Assembly: GCA_030620095.1 (NCBI GenBank)
Contig: JAUTXW010000881.1
Span: 434,001-498,000 of the forward strand
Direction of reading: 5' to 3'
Length of the DNA stretch: 64,000 bases
From: Kuschelorhynchus macadamiae
Lineage: Eukaryota; Arthropoda; Insecta; Coleoptera; Curculionidae
The translations under genes were made by a program, and so were the position numbers. The notes under the pieces are model-generated. The model ran no database searches. It was not told the DNA's origin and saw only the letters and a program-made list of their open reading frames with translations. Shown piece by piece: positions 53,089 through 64,000 of this stretch. The number at the start of each line of letters is the position of its first letter. The stretch's first letter is position 1.

Positions 53089-56000
53089 CTTCAAAATAAA
53101 AATCAGGATATTTATATTAAAGAAAAATAAAGATTTTCAAAAAACACATTTGTGATAGAAAACTTAGCATTTTATCATTAGCAAATCATAAAACTAATAA
53201 CATATTAATTATTTTTACAAAGTGCAGAAAAGTAATTAAACAAAGAAATAAAACAAATATGAATAACTCAAAATAAGTTATAGACAAAATAGTTTTTATT
53301 AAACATATGTACTACATTTTCATGGAGTAATGAAATAAATTCGAAAAAGCTCTCTCGATTGAAAACCACATCAAAACAGAGATTGTACAAAGTGAAGACT
53401 GGTGCATGCACACACTGCCTAAATATCAAATATCTGAACTTAGTAATAATAAAATAGCTCTTTTGTTAGTTAAAAAAGTCATTTTTGGTAAATTTTGAAC
53501 TAAATATTTAAAAACAAACATCAAGCAAAGAAAAACAAGAGTCAAACTAACTTTTCAATGACATTTAATAGCTGATAAATGCCAAATTTTAATTCAATTT
53601 CAAATCGAATTTGATGAGACCATGAAAACACAAAAGAGTACTGAACTGAATTTGATTTCAGTCTGCCATGAAAAAATAGTACTTAATTATAAAATTTTCT
53701 GAATTAAAGAAATATCACAGTAGCTATAAAAAACAAAAGCAACACAGCCGAAAATTATAGAAGACAAACAGTGATGAACTTGTGCTCTTTTCATTTCCTC
53801 AATGACATTGTGGACTATAATTTTTTATTTCTTTGGTACAAAAACAAACTGCTTCTCTGGACAAACTTAAACTCTTTAGCTAATCAATACAGAGTTGCTG
53901 GATTTAGCAGAAAATCTCAAACAATAAACAAAAAGATTAAAATTTAAAATAACTTGCAATGCACAGCATCTGCAAAGATTAAGGATCGCTGACAACGGTT
54001 GAAATATGCGGGTTTTAGAAAGGGTTTTAGAAATGGCAACATTTCACAGAAATACCATATTCACATGCTATTAATAAAATATTTAGTAATAATTACAATT
54101 CTATCAGAAATTTTTAAACAATTTCTTGAGCATCAAAGATTCTTTACTTTTAATATCTGGTATTTATTTACAATAGGGTCCATATGTGACTCCTTAGATA
54201 GACGACAAAAACTATCTTGAAAATGAACTAGACAACTGATGATGTGACAAGATTATGAATACATAAGGATAAAAATATTAACAATAGTTTGAAAATAGTT
54301 TTTTATTTTTTTAGATTCTTTGAATATTAACTACCCATGTAAACATAGCAAGAATGTTTCCTTTGATAATAAAATTTTTCAGCTTATTTGAGTTTTATGT
54401 ATAACAAATACCAGGGTTGTGCCCTAGACTATAAAATATATTCTACTCTGATTCTCTACTTGTTTATGGGGAATTATTTCATGTAGACTATGTAAACAAC
54501 AACCATAGTAATTATTATCGAGAGGTTTTAAGATAAAAAGTATTGTGACCATATGTGAAATGAATGTCAATGTACAGATTACTTCAATTAAAGTATTTGG
54601 GAAATGAGGACTAGGCAGAAGGTGGCTCTAAAATTTAAAGTTTATGATTATTGAGGGACTATTTCTTGCCTTAACAAGAATAGTCTGAAAGGTCTTGATG
54701 GTCTTTTTGACTCTGTTCTATACTAATTTCACATAAATAAAATAAAGTCAAAACTAAAACACAAAGATAACTTGTTCCAAAGAAGTCTATGCCTGCCTCT
54801 GACCTTTTATATTTATTGCACATATGAAAGATTTTAATTCCTATGTCACATAACCACCTGAAGGGTTGTCTACATTGTTTACGTTAAAATGTAGACAATC
54901 ATTGCCAATGCATAGATGCCCATCCCTGAACTACACTAATTTCCAAAATCACAGAGATCACATTTTGTCACGGTATTATAATTATAGAACTAACACTAAT
55001 AATAGGTTGAGTAATTTGTGGCTAGTGTATTTTTACCAACTTTTTGTTACAATGAACTACACAAAATTGGAGAAATTTATAAAAGTAAGAAGCATAAAAC
55101 TGTTTCAGTGTGTAATAACACTACAGTAAAAATATCAATTGCTTGCTAACAATTTTGAGGGCATAAAAGGAACAAAAACTAAGACATCTAAGAGACATGC
55201 TTATAAAGCAGTAATGAAACAAATATTGTAGAGCTGACGAAATTTGGCACGATCTGGGATTTAACATAAAAATAGCCAACATTTTTCTACTACATATTTA
55301 CACAATAGGATAATTTTAAATTACTAAAAACAAAGCATTATAAGAAAGAATGATTTTTCATATTTATTAATGATTTTAAAAATCGGTAACCTACATTGTT
55401 GAGAAACAGCTGCAGTAGGTCCTTCTAAATTCTGCTGAGCTCACGATTTATGTTTCTCGTCTTATTCCAAAAACTGAAAACGTTTTTAACACATATTTTG
55501 GTTATTTTTTTTACAAACTGTTTCTAAATAAAACACATCTTTCTTCCCTTGCTCAATAATAATATAAAATGACGTTTTTTGGCATTAAAAATAGAGCATT
55601 GTGGACTTGAACTTCTCAAGGACAAACTACAAAGTCTGTAGAAGAAAGATCAACTGTTCTGATATTAATTTATTGCAGCACTTGTTTATAGTAAAATTGA
55701 CAACGTTGGAGAAGTCTTAAGTATTAGGTACAGTTGTGCATGATTTCCATTGAAATTTAATAATAGAATTTGAATTTTACTAATATCTGTAAATAGGGTA
55801 GGGAAATATATTTGGTGAAGTTGCCTTTCTGCTGTATTAATTATAGAAATAATTTAATTTTTCGGTCGTGGAGGTAGGGAGGGTAACGTCCTGCAAAATA
55901 AATTGAAGGGAAAAAACTCGTCACCTCAATAACTATCCAAACCGTTTAATAACTTTAAAAGTCCTCGCTTTTATTACTGGATACAATAGCACCGGTAACT

Positions 56001-56999
56001 AAGTTGATACATACCCATTCCTAGCCGGGGCACTTAAAAAGTCACTCATATACACCTGTACGAGTTTTTTGTTGTTACATGGATGAAATTGATTACATTA
56101 TAATTTTTGGTATTCATTGCAGCAAGTAATGCTTTTTTCTCCTAAAACCCGGGAGTTTCCAACCGTTTGGCGAGAGGCGAGAGGAATTCATAAATAGCGA
56201 GAGTCTCCCGCCTAAATCCTGAGTGTTCATTTTTGTTCTAAACACGCTACTCCACCTATTCTTGCACTAACAATGCGACTATATATTAACACTGGATATA
56301 ATATAGTGTAAATAATGTATCAATGCTTCATCGACATCCTCATTAGTGCTACGGCTATTGCTGTGCATCGACAGTCCCAAATCTGCTTTCGAGTAGATTA
56401 TGTAATTTCCGGTTGGCCGGATGCCTTCTGCATAACATACCTACTTAACACGTCTTATGGTGTTTATTGGAAATAGAAAATACATTTCTGGCATCGAAAT
56501 CGAACCTCCGTATCCTAAATGTTCATTATAAATTAATCGTACCTGCTTAAAACCCTAATAGCAGAATAACAATAAAATTAATCTAATTAGCCTATGTAAT
56601 AGTATTATTCAATTAATATTATAATTTTGATAAATTGTACTAAAAATAAGGACTATAACCGATTTTAAATGCGTAGGTATTGATTTTAATAGTATACCGC
56701 AAACTGGGTTAACTTTGCTCACTTTTTTTAGTTTTTTTGAAATAACTCAAAATATGTTGCCTGTTATAGCCAATCCGGTAGGTATGTGAAATTTTAATAT
56801 AAGCGTTTTTTAAAAATTTCAAAAAGTTGGCAATGTTGGGTTTGGGGGTGACTTTGCCATGCCATATAATTAACATATAGAGGGAAAGTTGGGCTTTGTT
56901 TAGGCTCTACGTCACGTAGAACTGGAAGTTACATATATTTTATATATACAAAAAATTAAATTTATCTTAACAATTAAAAATTAAGTTGCAGAGATGTGA
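53089..56999. other. Region upstream of BTBD9, no gene seen
   Basis: This is 3.9 kb of AT-rich sequence that should contain the BTBD9 promoter and any non-coding 5' exons. I could not place a transcription start. Short plus-strand frames at 53999-54220 and 54866-55129 have no recognisable family. A GC-richer patch at about 55865-56230 is the best candidate for a regulatory region, on composition only. Confidence 0.35.
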
Positions 57000-57560
57000 A
57001 AATAAACCTTTATTTCACATGTTCAAAACATATCTAAGCAAGTAGTATTTTTCTTTCGTAAAAACTTTACTTCATAAAACTCTTCTTCATCCTATAATTT
57101 TTCGTATAAAATATTTGATACTTTTTTAGTGGTAAAGCCACAATGACAAAATCTCCTTCACTAGGTTCTTTGTCGTCAAAATCTTCAGGTTGTTCCATGT
57201 TGTCTATTTAATTCTGTAAATTGAGGAAGATCGAATTCATCAATTCATTTGAATTTCTAGATTATCTATGGGAACCACATTCTCGACATCATCAATAACA
57301 TCCAGGAGGCAGACAGATTTTCCGGGGTCGACTCGGACCATTTTCTTCCTCGTTTTCCCTTTGGGTTCAGAAGAGGTAAGTTAAGAACCGAATCTCCTAT
57401 TCTCTCCAAACTATCTTCAATAATATTTGTTATAAGACTAAACAATTTGTTTCTTTTTAATACATCGTTCATGTTCCTTAAGTCTAGTTGATATTGAGCA
57501 TCCTGTTCCACAGAAGCAAGACAATTTATATACTCCTTCTGTTTGAAAATGTACAATACC
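57000..57560 (-). pseudogene. Possible DNA-transposase C-terminal remnant (pogo/Tigger-like?)
   Basis: The minus strand from 57556 gives a 96-codon frame that shifts near 57340. In the neighbouring frame it continues as ENVVPIDNLEIQ, then QPEDFDDKEPSEGDFVIVAL and KKYQIFYTKNYRMKK before a stop near 57080. A Pro-x-x-Gly-Asp-Phe-Val segment followed by Lys-Lys and aromatic residues is seen at the C-terminus of pogo-like transposases in insects, but the catalytic core is absent. An alternative is a decayed cellular or other transposon gene. Confidence 0.3.
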
Positions 57561-57699
57561 TTTAGGGGATCGCAAGCATTGTCCAGTCTTCTTATGTGTA
57601 TTGCAGATTGTACGTATGTTGGCCCTCCGAAGTAATAAATCCTATTTTATCTGTAGTGCCGCGAATATAGTAAACAAAAACAGTACCTAACGGTGGCTC

Positions 57700-58680
57700 C
57701 TTATTACTAGTGAGTTAATAATCGATTTCCTTTGTGCTGGATCGTGGTGGGAATTTGCATTTAAGTATGCATGTATGCGTAGGTTTTTAATACACAGAAT
57801 GTCCTAATGTACCATTTCCTTCCTTTGAACAAATAGATCTAGAAAGGAAAATTGAGGTGGTCTAGAAATATAAGGAGATTATCCTGTCCATGAGGCCAAA
57901 CAACAAAAGTATCATCTGCATATTAGTGTTTGGTTTTAGTGGAGGGGATGTTAGAGCAATATACTCAAAGGCTTCTATAAAGATACTCACTACCACAAGT
58001 TATAGAGAAGAACCCACTGCTCCCCTCGAAGTTTGTTCACAAAAGTTCCTTGAAATGAAATAAGTAGATGTAAGCCAAGCTTCCGCTAGATCTATTAAGT
58101 TCTTATCAAGATTATTATAATATCCCAGAATGTCTAATATATTGGAAATTGGGTCATTGACAGAAACATTTGTATATAGCAGTTCTACATCGAAACTGAC
58201 CAAAATATCTTCGGGATCCAACTAGATTATCTTAAGTTTTTCACGGAGATGCAGGGCTTTTTATAAAAGACTTTGTTTTCCAGTAAATTGATTAAGACAT
58301 TTTTAAGGATATTTACTTGTGTATCTTGGGAAGACCGTAGAACCTGGGAATCTTGCAGCTGCTTGGTTTTAATGATTCGCTTGGTGGTAGAGTGGATGTG
58401 TTAATCAGATTGGTGATGCGTCTTTCTATTCTACTTGTAGGATCTGCCAGCATAACCTTATAAGTATTGCTGTCCAAAAGTTGAGTTACCTTTTCACCGT
58501 ATCCCGTTCTGTCCATGACAACTGTGGCGTTGCCTTTATCTGCTCACAGGGCCAGAATGTTTGTATTTTTGTTTAAGGTCTTGATCGCTGTTTTTTCGGC
58601 TGCGGAGAGTGGTTCTGAATTTTTAATTATCTTCGCTGTCTCAAATCTGACTTCATCGGCTTATTCCACTGGTAATCTAC
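57700..58680 (-). pseudogene. Penelope-like element reverse transcriptase, copy 1
   Basis: Minus-strand pieces in order: NSEPLSAAEKTAIKTLNKN (about 58620-58565), ADKGNATVVMDRTGYGEKV (about 58540), RFYGLPKIHK (58345-58313), ILVSFDVELLYTNVSVND (about 58210) and YFISRNFCEQTSRGAVGSSL (about 58060-58002). These are followed by YADDTFVVWPHGQDNLLIF (about 57925-57870) and GTLGHSVY plus KPTHT near 57790. These are the conserved blocks of Penelope-type reverse transcriptases, with the YADD box. Stops and frameshifts split them, and the GIY-YIG endonuclease part is not seen. Confidence 0.85.
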
Positions 58681-59070
58681 TCATTGATTACATTGAACAG
58701 AAAAAATCCAGTGAATCATATGCAGAATTAAGTCACTTGTCGTTGAAGCCCTTAACCGAAGCAGAACATTCCGTCCTTTCCAAAGGCCAAAATTTCGCAA
58801 TGGCACCGAGTAGCATTCCCGTAGAAGACATAGTATCCTCCGTTGAAACCACATCAGAAAATTACCAGTGGAGAAAGAAGATGAAGTCAGATGTGAGTCA
58901 GAGATCATTAAAAAATCAAAACCACCGTAGTCGAATCTCTTCGCAGCCGAAAAAAAAAACAACGATGAAGACCTTAAATGAAAAAGCGAACGTTCTGGTC
59001 CTTCCAGCAGATAAAGGTAATGCCACAGTCGTCATGGACAGTATGGAATACGAAGAAAAGATAACTCAAC
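58620..59070 (+). pseudogene. Penelope-like element N-terminal fragment, copy 2, inverted relative to copy 1
   Basis: A plus-strand frame reads LSLKPLTEAEHSVLSKGQNF, a linker rich in Ser/Lys, and then LNEKANVLVLPADKGNATVV before MDSMEYEEKITQL. It ends at a poly-C run near 59070. This is the same N-terminal block as in copy 1 but on the opposite strand. The two 5' parts therefore face each other around 58620-58680. The reverse-transcriptase core is missing in this copy. Confidence 0.8.
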
Positions 59071-60068
59071 TAGCCCCCCCCCCCCCTAAATACCCCCTCC
59101 TAGACAGGTGAAACCGACAGATTAGATATTTTTAGGTAGCTTCTTACTGAAAGTAACATATGCTCGGGCGTATTCTACAAGTATAACAAATGCTCATTTA
59201 AAGCAGTGCTCTTTTTTTGGACCCTGATTTTCATGAACGGATTTGGGAACCACTATAATATTTTAATTTGATCCCAAGCGTTGTAAGTTAAGTCACTAAG
59301 TGTATAATATATGTAGTTCTATTATATCACTCACAAAATTTAAATATATTAACAAAACTTTTGATCTAAAAGCCCTTGCCGCCATTCCGTTCTGCTCCCG
59401 AGTCCAATACTTCTTATGAAGGTTAGAAACTTATCCCAATCAAGATCCTATTAAGTGGTATGAGTTTTCCTCCTCTATTCTAAATTTAGAACAGAGAAGA
59501 CTCAATTATTCCTAATAAATGTAGATGCCTGCAGTGACTGGTCAGAATTCCGCCCATATTAGCAATGGTATGGCAGCAATATGGTTGCCCTCGATTGTGA
59601 CGGTTTTGGAGGCATGTCCTTGGACAACCTGCAATTGTTTGCCCTTAGAACTTACCCTGGGTGTTTTGTACTTATTACTCACCTATACTTATATAAATTG
59701 CAAAATATAAAATATTTTCTGGAAAAAGACCTCTACCGATTTTTTTTTAATTTTTTACAATTTACAACAAAGCTGAAATTTCCTAATAAAATGTTTCCTT
59801 AAATTAAAACTAGGTACACAAGCTATTTCTTCAAAATCAAAAACAAAACATAACCCTTGGTAATGCTAATATTAGTAACTTTTTTCCATCAGCCCCAAAT
59901 TCTTGAAGATATTCAGCTTTTGAACATGAAGTTGATTTCTCTCCATAATATAATAGTTTTCTTCAAAAATAATATTGTTTTGTATAATATTTTTTTAATT
60001 AATAAATATATATTTTTTTTCGAACTGATATTTTTATTTGTTTGCCATTTATAGGTTCATATGTGGTA
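59071..60068. other. Spacer, no gene seen
   Basis: It begins with a C-run (59071-59086), followed by AT-rich DNA. Short plus frames at 59525-59802 lack recognisable similarity. Confidence 0.35.
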
Positions 60069-60072
60069 TGTA

Positions 60073-60604
60073 CAAGGTTTTTTTATATTTCGTGCTCTAC
60101 TTAGAGGCTCTATATTGGGAGGTACAAAAAAACCTTTAATACAAAAGTTAAAGGTTTTTTGCGTATTATCTTTTAGAAATGCGGCAAAAAATAAATGCGC
60201 GACGCCAAGTGCAGAAAATTATAACACTGTTGTTTTTTAACGGAACACTTTGTATACTATTATCTCAAATGAAAGATATGTTCTTTCTGAATTCAAAAAT
60301 ATATACATTGTTGATATTTGGATGAAATTTTCGAAAAATTTGAGTTTAGAGTATGAATGCATTAAACGTTCATTATATCGAGGCGGCCTGGAAAACAAAC
60401 ATCTGATTTTAATATCATATAGGGTGTTCCATTAAAAAAAAACACAAGTGTTCTAATTTTCTCCACTTTGCTATGCTCATTTATTTTTTGCAGCATTTCA
60501 AAAAGATAATAGGCAAAAAACCATTTAAATTTTGTATTTAAGTTTTTTTTGTATCTCCTAAAATAAAGCCTCTAGGTAGGGCACAAAATATAACAAAAAC
60601 CCTG
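60073..60604. mobile_element. Fold-back MITE with ~190-bp arms, TA-flanked
   Basis: Left arm 60073 to about 60262 and right arm about 60415-60604 are inverted copies with scattered mismatches. Examples are CAAGGTTTTTTTATATTTCG against CAGGGTTTTTGTTATATTTT, and further in GCAAAAAATAAATG in both. TA lies directly outside both ends (60071-60072, 60605-60606). The ends start CAAGG/CAGGG like the first MITE, suggesting mariner-type mobilisation. There is no coding capacity. It sits 320 bp downstream of the CC2D2A stop codon. Confidence 0.85.
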
Positions 60605-60924
60605 TACTGTATAACGGAACAGCAACAGCTCATGCTTAGCCCTTCAACAGTAAAAATACAGTACAATAATGTAACTGACAATAGATTTTACTTAAATTAT
60701 TCCTTTGTGTATTCTTCACTGCGACTGTTAATTTGCACGAAGGATCTGTCAAAGCCAAACTTCGAGGAGAGCGAGAAACAAAGCTTAAATTTCTTGGAAC
60801 ACTTAGAAACTTTTTAAATTACCAGAATTAGCTTCTCAAATAAAAACAGTTAGGTTTCTAATTTATTAAACGTATAAAAAATGTTACATATCTCAAATTA
60901 CAAAATCTTAAACTTATTACAATG

Positions 60925-62098
60925 TTATAAACTAAATTTATCATAAACTGTCCCAATAAATATCCAGAGTGACAAGACCTGCCCTGGATAGCTTTGCATA
61001 AATACACTTAATCCAAAGTCTATTACTCCTTGTTGTTGAATGTGCATATTTAATATTTTTATTTTCTTTACAAGGGCATGCAAGCTTAGAAAGGGCATGT
61101 TAAGAATTACTCCATTCACCTGAAAAAGAAAAAATGGGAATATTTTAAGAGCAAATCTACCTATTCATAAATATATTTGAGGCTTCCTAGAATGAAGAAA
61201 CGACATATTTTTTAATAGTTTATAAAATATTACTTACATTGTATTGCAAAGTGGCCTTGTTGACTTCTATTAGTGCTTCAGTGTTATTTCTACCATACAT
61301 AGCGTTCATTTCAAATAATCTAAGGCTATTTTTTAACACATCTGATATCCTGTAAATGACAAATATAGATCAAATTATATATAATTCCCAACTAGAGATG
61401 AGCTTGGTCTTAAACCAGGTTAAATCGAAAAAAAATCGATAGAAAAGAACCTATAAAAACTGTATCTTTTAACTCGTTTTTTTTAAGTTTAAACCCGGCT
61501 AGCGGTTGGATTATTAGGTCTAAACAACATTTTTAAAACTAGATTTTGTTGTCGTTTTAAACCCTCGGATTCATCAACTAATAAAAACAAAAAAAATACC
61601 GGTGATTAAAATTTGTCCTCTCCATCGGCCTCCATTTCGAAAACTTCCTTTTCAATTTTCTTTCGATTTGCCGTTCTAAGTCTTCAATATTTCTTCCTTG
61701 AGCAAAATTCACCGTGTTATTTACAAAATTTGTTGGTGCTGATACGTCGTTGTTAAAAAGTGGCCACCAGTCTGATCTTCGAGTCAAATCAAACCGAAGA
61801 AGTGCAGGGTTGTGAGTTCTCTGTGCATTTCCCCAAACCTGCAAAATTTGTTAATGGAATTTTTACAGCGCATGATAAAACCATAATAAATATCTGAAAT
61901 AGCAGCAATATGGCAATTATATTCTTACATTTTCACCATTAACTAAGCAATATACCCTTTGAAGTGGGCAAAAAGGATCTGCTAAGTTATATTTCTCATT
62001 ATAATAGACGTCTAGAATGAAGTAGTTTGGAATGTCAGACTCGCGAGTGTATTCACAGAGAAGTACATAACTGGAGGACCCGTGTGGTACGCCATAAC
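60925..62098 (-). CDS. CC2D2A: CC2D2A, last four coding exons (5' part beyond window)
   Basis: Exons in gene order (minus strand): 62098-61929, 61838-61600, 61349-61238 and 61119-60925. Phases agree through all GT-AG junctions and end in TAA at 60927-60925. The translation is 238 residues plus stop and aligns with the C-terminus of the ciliary protein CC2D2A. It includes the transglutaminase-like region with ADPFCPLQRVYCLVNGEN, the LRFDLTRRSDWWPLF and QIERKLKRKFSKWRP blocks, and the ending GLSVFMQSYPGQVLSLWIFI. CC2D2A is a component of the tectonic/MKS complex at the transition zone of cilia. In insects cilia occur in sensory neurons and sperm, so expression there is inferred. The next upstream exon is not in the window, so the intron before 62098 is at least 1.9 kb and holds a SINE and a LINE. 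Confidence 0.93.
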
Positions 62099-62152
62099 CT
62101 ACAACAGATTTTTACTAAAATTAAAGTCCTAAAAAATATATATTTACTTTTT

Positions 62153-62497
62153 ATTAATTTATTATTATTAATGTTAACGCCACCTTTCATGATGATGCCT
62201 AACTGGGCATGAACTTACACTCTAACGAGGAGCCTAGCCCGCACGCACCTCAAGGGGTCTACTCTCGGTGTAGACTTTGGTCTTTATCAAATGACCTAGG
62301 GACTAACAAGTATGTATCTGCACCAATTTTCGCTACCCAGCTTCCTAACTGACGTAAATGGGTTGGCGAATGATGTAGATACAGTTTACATTTGCCTATA
62401 GCGCTCGATATAAACGTAGTATGAGTCCAAGCGACTCGAACCCACCCACGACCTCTGTATCCGTGGCCGAAGTTCGTACCACTGAGCCTCTTGTATC
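62153..62497 (-). mobile_element. tRNA-derived SINE
   Basis: Read on the minus strand it begins near 62497 with a tRNA-like head. Box A is GGCTCAGTGGTACG (62488-62475) and box B is GGTTCGAGTCG (62442-62432), with a spacing typical of RNA polymerase III promoters. A unique body of about 200 bp and a short A/T tail with (AAT)n at about 62178-62153 follow. The 3' tail lies 55 bp upstream of the CC2D2A exon acceptor at 62098, in the same orientation as the gene. The tRNA head is not folded like a working tRNA, so I do not call a tRNA gene. Confidence 0.8.
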
Positions 62498-62838
62498 AAA
62501 TTTATAAATAATAATTGTTATTTTATCAGCGCGATTTTTTAATGCCTAACATCTACTGTTATATTTCTAAATATCTTTAGAATAAATAATTTGTTAGGGA
62601 TAGGAACAAGGTACGCGTTAAACTGGTTAATGATTAACTGTTGCCATTTTATCCCATCTATTGACACTAATAAATAATCAGTTAAATTACTGTAGCAAAA
62701 GTAGTAGGTAGTTGCGGTAGTCGTTAGACGACACAAAGCATGGCAAGCAGTCTAGGTAGAGTATTTCAACCAATTTTTTAATTTATTAATTTAATACATA
62801 GCCCAACAAATTAATTAATAGGGCCGTTTAGCTGTTAA

Positions 62839-64000
62839 ATTAAATTAAAACTTATAACTCATATATATGATATTTACAGCACAGATAGATCGAATGAAAT
62901 AACTCTGAGAGTTATGAGCTACTCTGTTGTATACTGAGCACATTCTATAAATTGGTGACATGAACATAAGGTTTATATATGCAGGTCGCAAATAAAAATA
63001 ATTATAAATTCCGACTCTATTTGAATGTCGAGGTCCCAAGTCCATCATATTAGACACATGATCCAGAGTGATATCATCGAGTGTATAGTTAAAATTGATA
63101 ACATTACGACTTCGAGAAAAGATCATAGTATGGCACTTGGCAGCATTCAACTCCATGCTATTACAATGACACCAATCCGTTAATCTGGACAGATCAGACT
63201 GCAGCCGAAGAAAATCGTCCAGAGAAACAATTTTCCTAAAAAAATTAAGATCATCAGCAAAAAGCAAGAATTCACTAAAGAAAATATTCTCCGATATCGT
63301 TTATAAAAACGTTGAATAAAAGTGGAACAAGGTGCGAGCCCTAGGGGACTCTAGATGGGACTACGATTTCTCGAGATTTAACACTATTTAAAAGAAAAAT
63401 TTGTGTACGAAGTGGTAGTCAGACAACCAGTCAAGCAAAGATGCAGATATTCCAATTATTCTGAGTTTGGCAATAAGTATCCCGTGGTTAACTCTATCAA
63501 ATGGCTTGGAGAAGTCAGTGTACAAGGAATGAACCTGGGTACCGCTCTCTAAGGCGCTCGACAGAAAGTCAGAGTAAAGCAGTAAATTCACCTCAGTTGA
63601 CCTGCCGGAAACAAAGCCAAATTACTGCGCAACAATCTCCCCCAAAAAACCACCCGTAAGGTAATCACAGACAAGACTCTCGAACAACCTAGGAATAACA
63701 CTAATAATGCTTATTGGGCGGTAGTTCCTTACATTATTTTTATCTCCGGCCTTATAGATCGGTGTAACGAAACTTGTCTTCCAAAAACTGGGAAAATGTC
63801 AAGTAGACAGTGGTTCACTGAAAATATGAAACAATGGTCTAGCCAGAATAAAGGCATTCTGTTTCAGTAAAATGGGGGGAATCCCATCAGGACCAGGGCC
63901 CCTGTAAACCTCCATCCTGGATAATCTCTCATAAACATCAGAAATGCTAATATCTCACAGCTTGAAACATTTACATTATTGTATGATAACACATTAATTG
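62839..64000 (-). mobile_element. Non-LTR retrotransposon ORF2 remnant, runs off right edge
   Basis: Minus-strand pieces run from about 63930 (YRGPGPDGIPPILLKQ) through FVTPIYKAGDKNNVRNYRPI and LYTDFSKPFDRVNHG (region A; usual KAFD is KPFD). They continue to LLFADDLNFF (catalytic box, near 63260) and SDLSRLTDWCHCNSMELNAA. The order is that of a Jockey/CR1-like reverse transcriptase. Stops and frameshifts lie between 63390 and 63270 and after 63040. It is inside the CC2D2A intron, in the same orientation as the gene. Confidence 0.85.

Noticed and set aside
58681..58962. 93-codon minus-strand frame
   Set aside because: It is the antisense shadow of the plus-strand Penelope fragment.
62432..62488. 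tRNA gene on the minus strand
   Set aside because: The A and B boxes are present, but the sequence does not make a proper cloverleaf and continues into a SINE body with an A/T tail.

Overview
The window looks like nuclear DNA of an insect (my best guess is a beetle or relative, but the order cannot be fixed from this sequence). It is strongly AT-rich. Its genes are split by GT-AG introns of 60 bp to 11 kb, and the introns and intergenic spacers are filled with decayed transposons and long (TA)n arrays. There are no bacterial-style operons, rRNA genes or CRISPR arrays.

Three conserved animal genes were assembled exon by exon, all on the minus strand. (1) TMEM209, complete: 11 exons between 8247 and 16106, 541 codons. 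It encodes a two-pass nuclear-envelope/pore-associated protein. (2) BTBD9, complete: 13 exons between 24378 and 53088, 624 codons. It encodes a BTB-BACK protein with two discoidin-like domains. (3) The last four coding exons of CC2D2A, between 60925 and 62098. CC2D2A is a ciliary transition-zone protein, and the rest of the gene lies beyond the right edge. Every exon junction used keeps the reading frame and matches the known family sequence. A cysteine-rich ORF of a multi-copy arthropod type runs off the left edge (1-808, minus). A weak orphan exon pair lies at 5343-7288.

The rest is mainly mobile DNA. Non-LTR retrotransposon pieces lie at 2.8-4.1, 22.4-23.9, 30-31.7, 38.5-39.2, 40.2-40.7, 41.6-43.7, 50.5-51.2 and 62.8-64.0 kb. 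One nearly full-length CR1/Jockey-like copy (44.4-49.1 kb) still shows a PHD-finger ORF1, an APE-type endonuclease and a reverse transcriptase, broken by frameshifts. DNA transposons include a hAT element with perfect 8-bp target duplications (31825-33334). A mariner-like element with DD41D spacing (34538-37052) sits between two (TA)n arrays and is itself split by a second hAT fragment. There are also a hAT-type MITE just upstream of the TMEM209 start, and two TA-flanked fold-back MITEs (1532-2232 and 60073-60604). Two Penelope-like fragments lie head to head at 57.7-59.1 kb, and a tRNA-derived SINE abuts a CC2D2A exon.

Most retrotransposon pieces lie antisense to the three host genes. I found no novel multi-gene system. 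The most interesting structures are the nested transposon in a split TA array, the head-to-head Penelope pair, the fold-back elements and the edge ORF.
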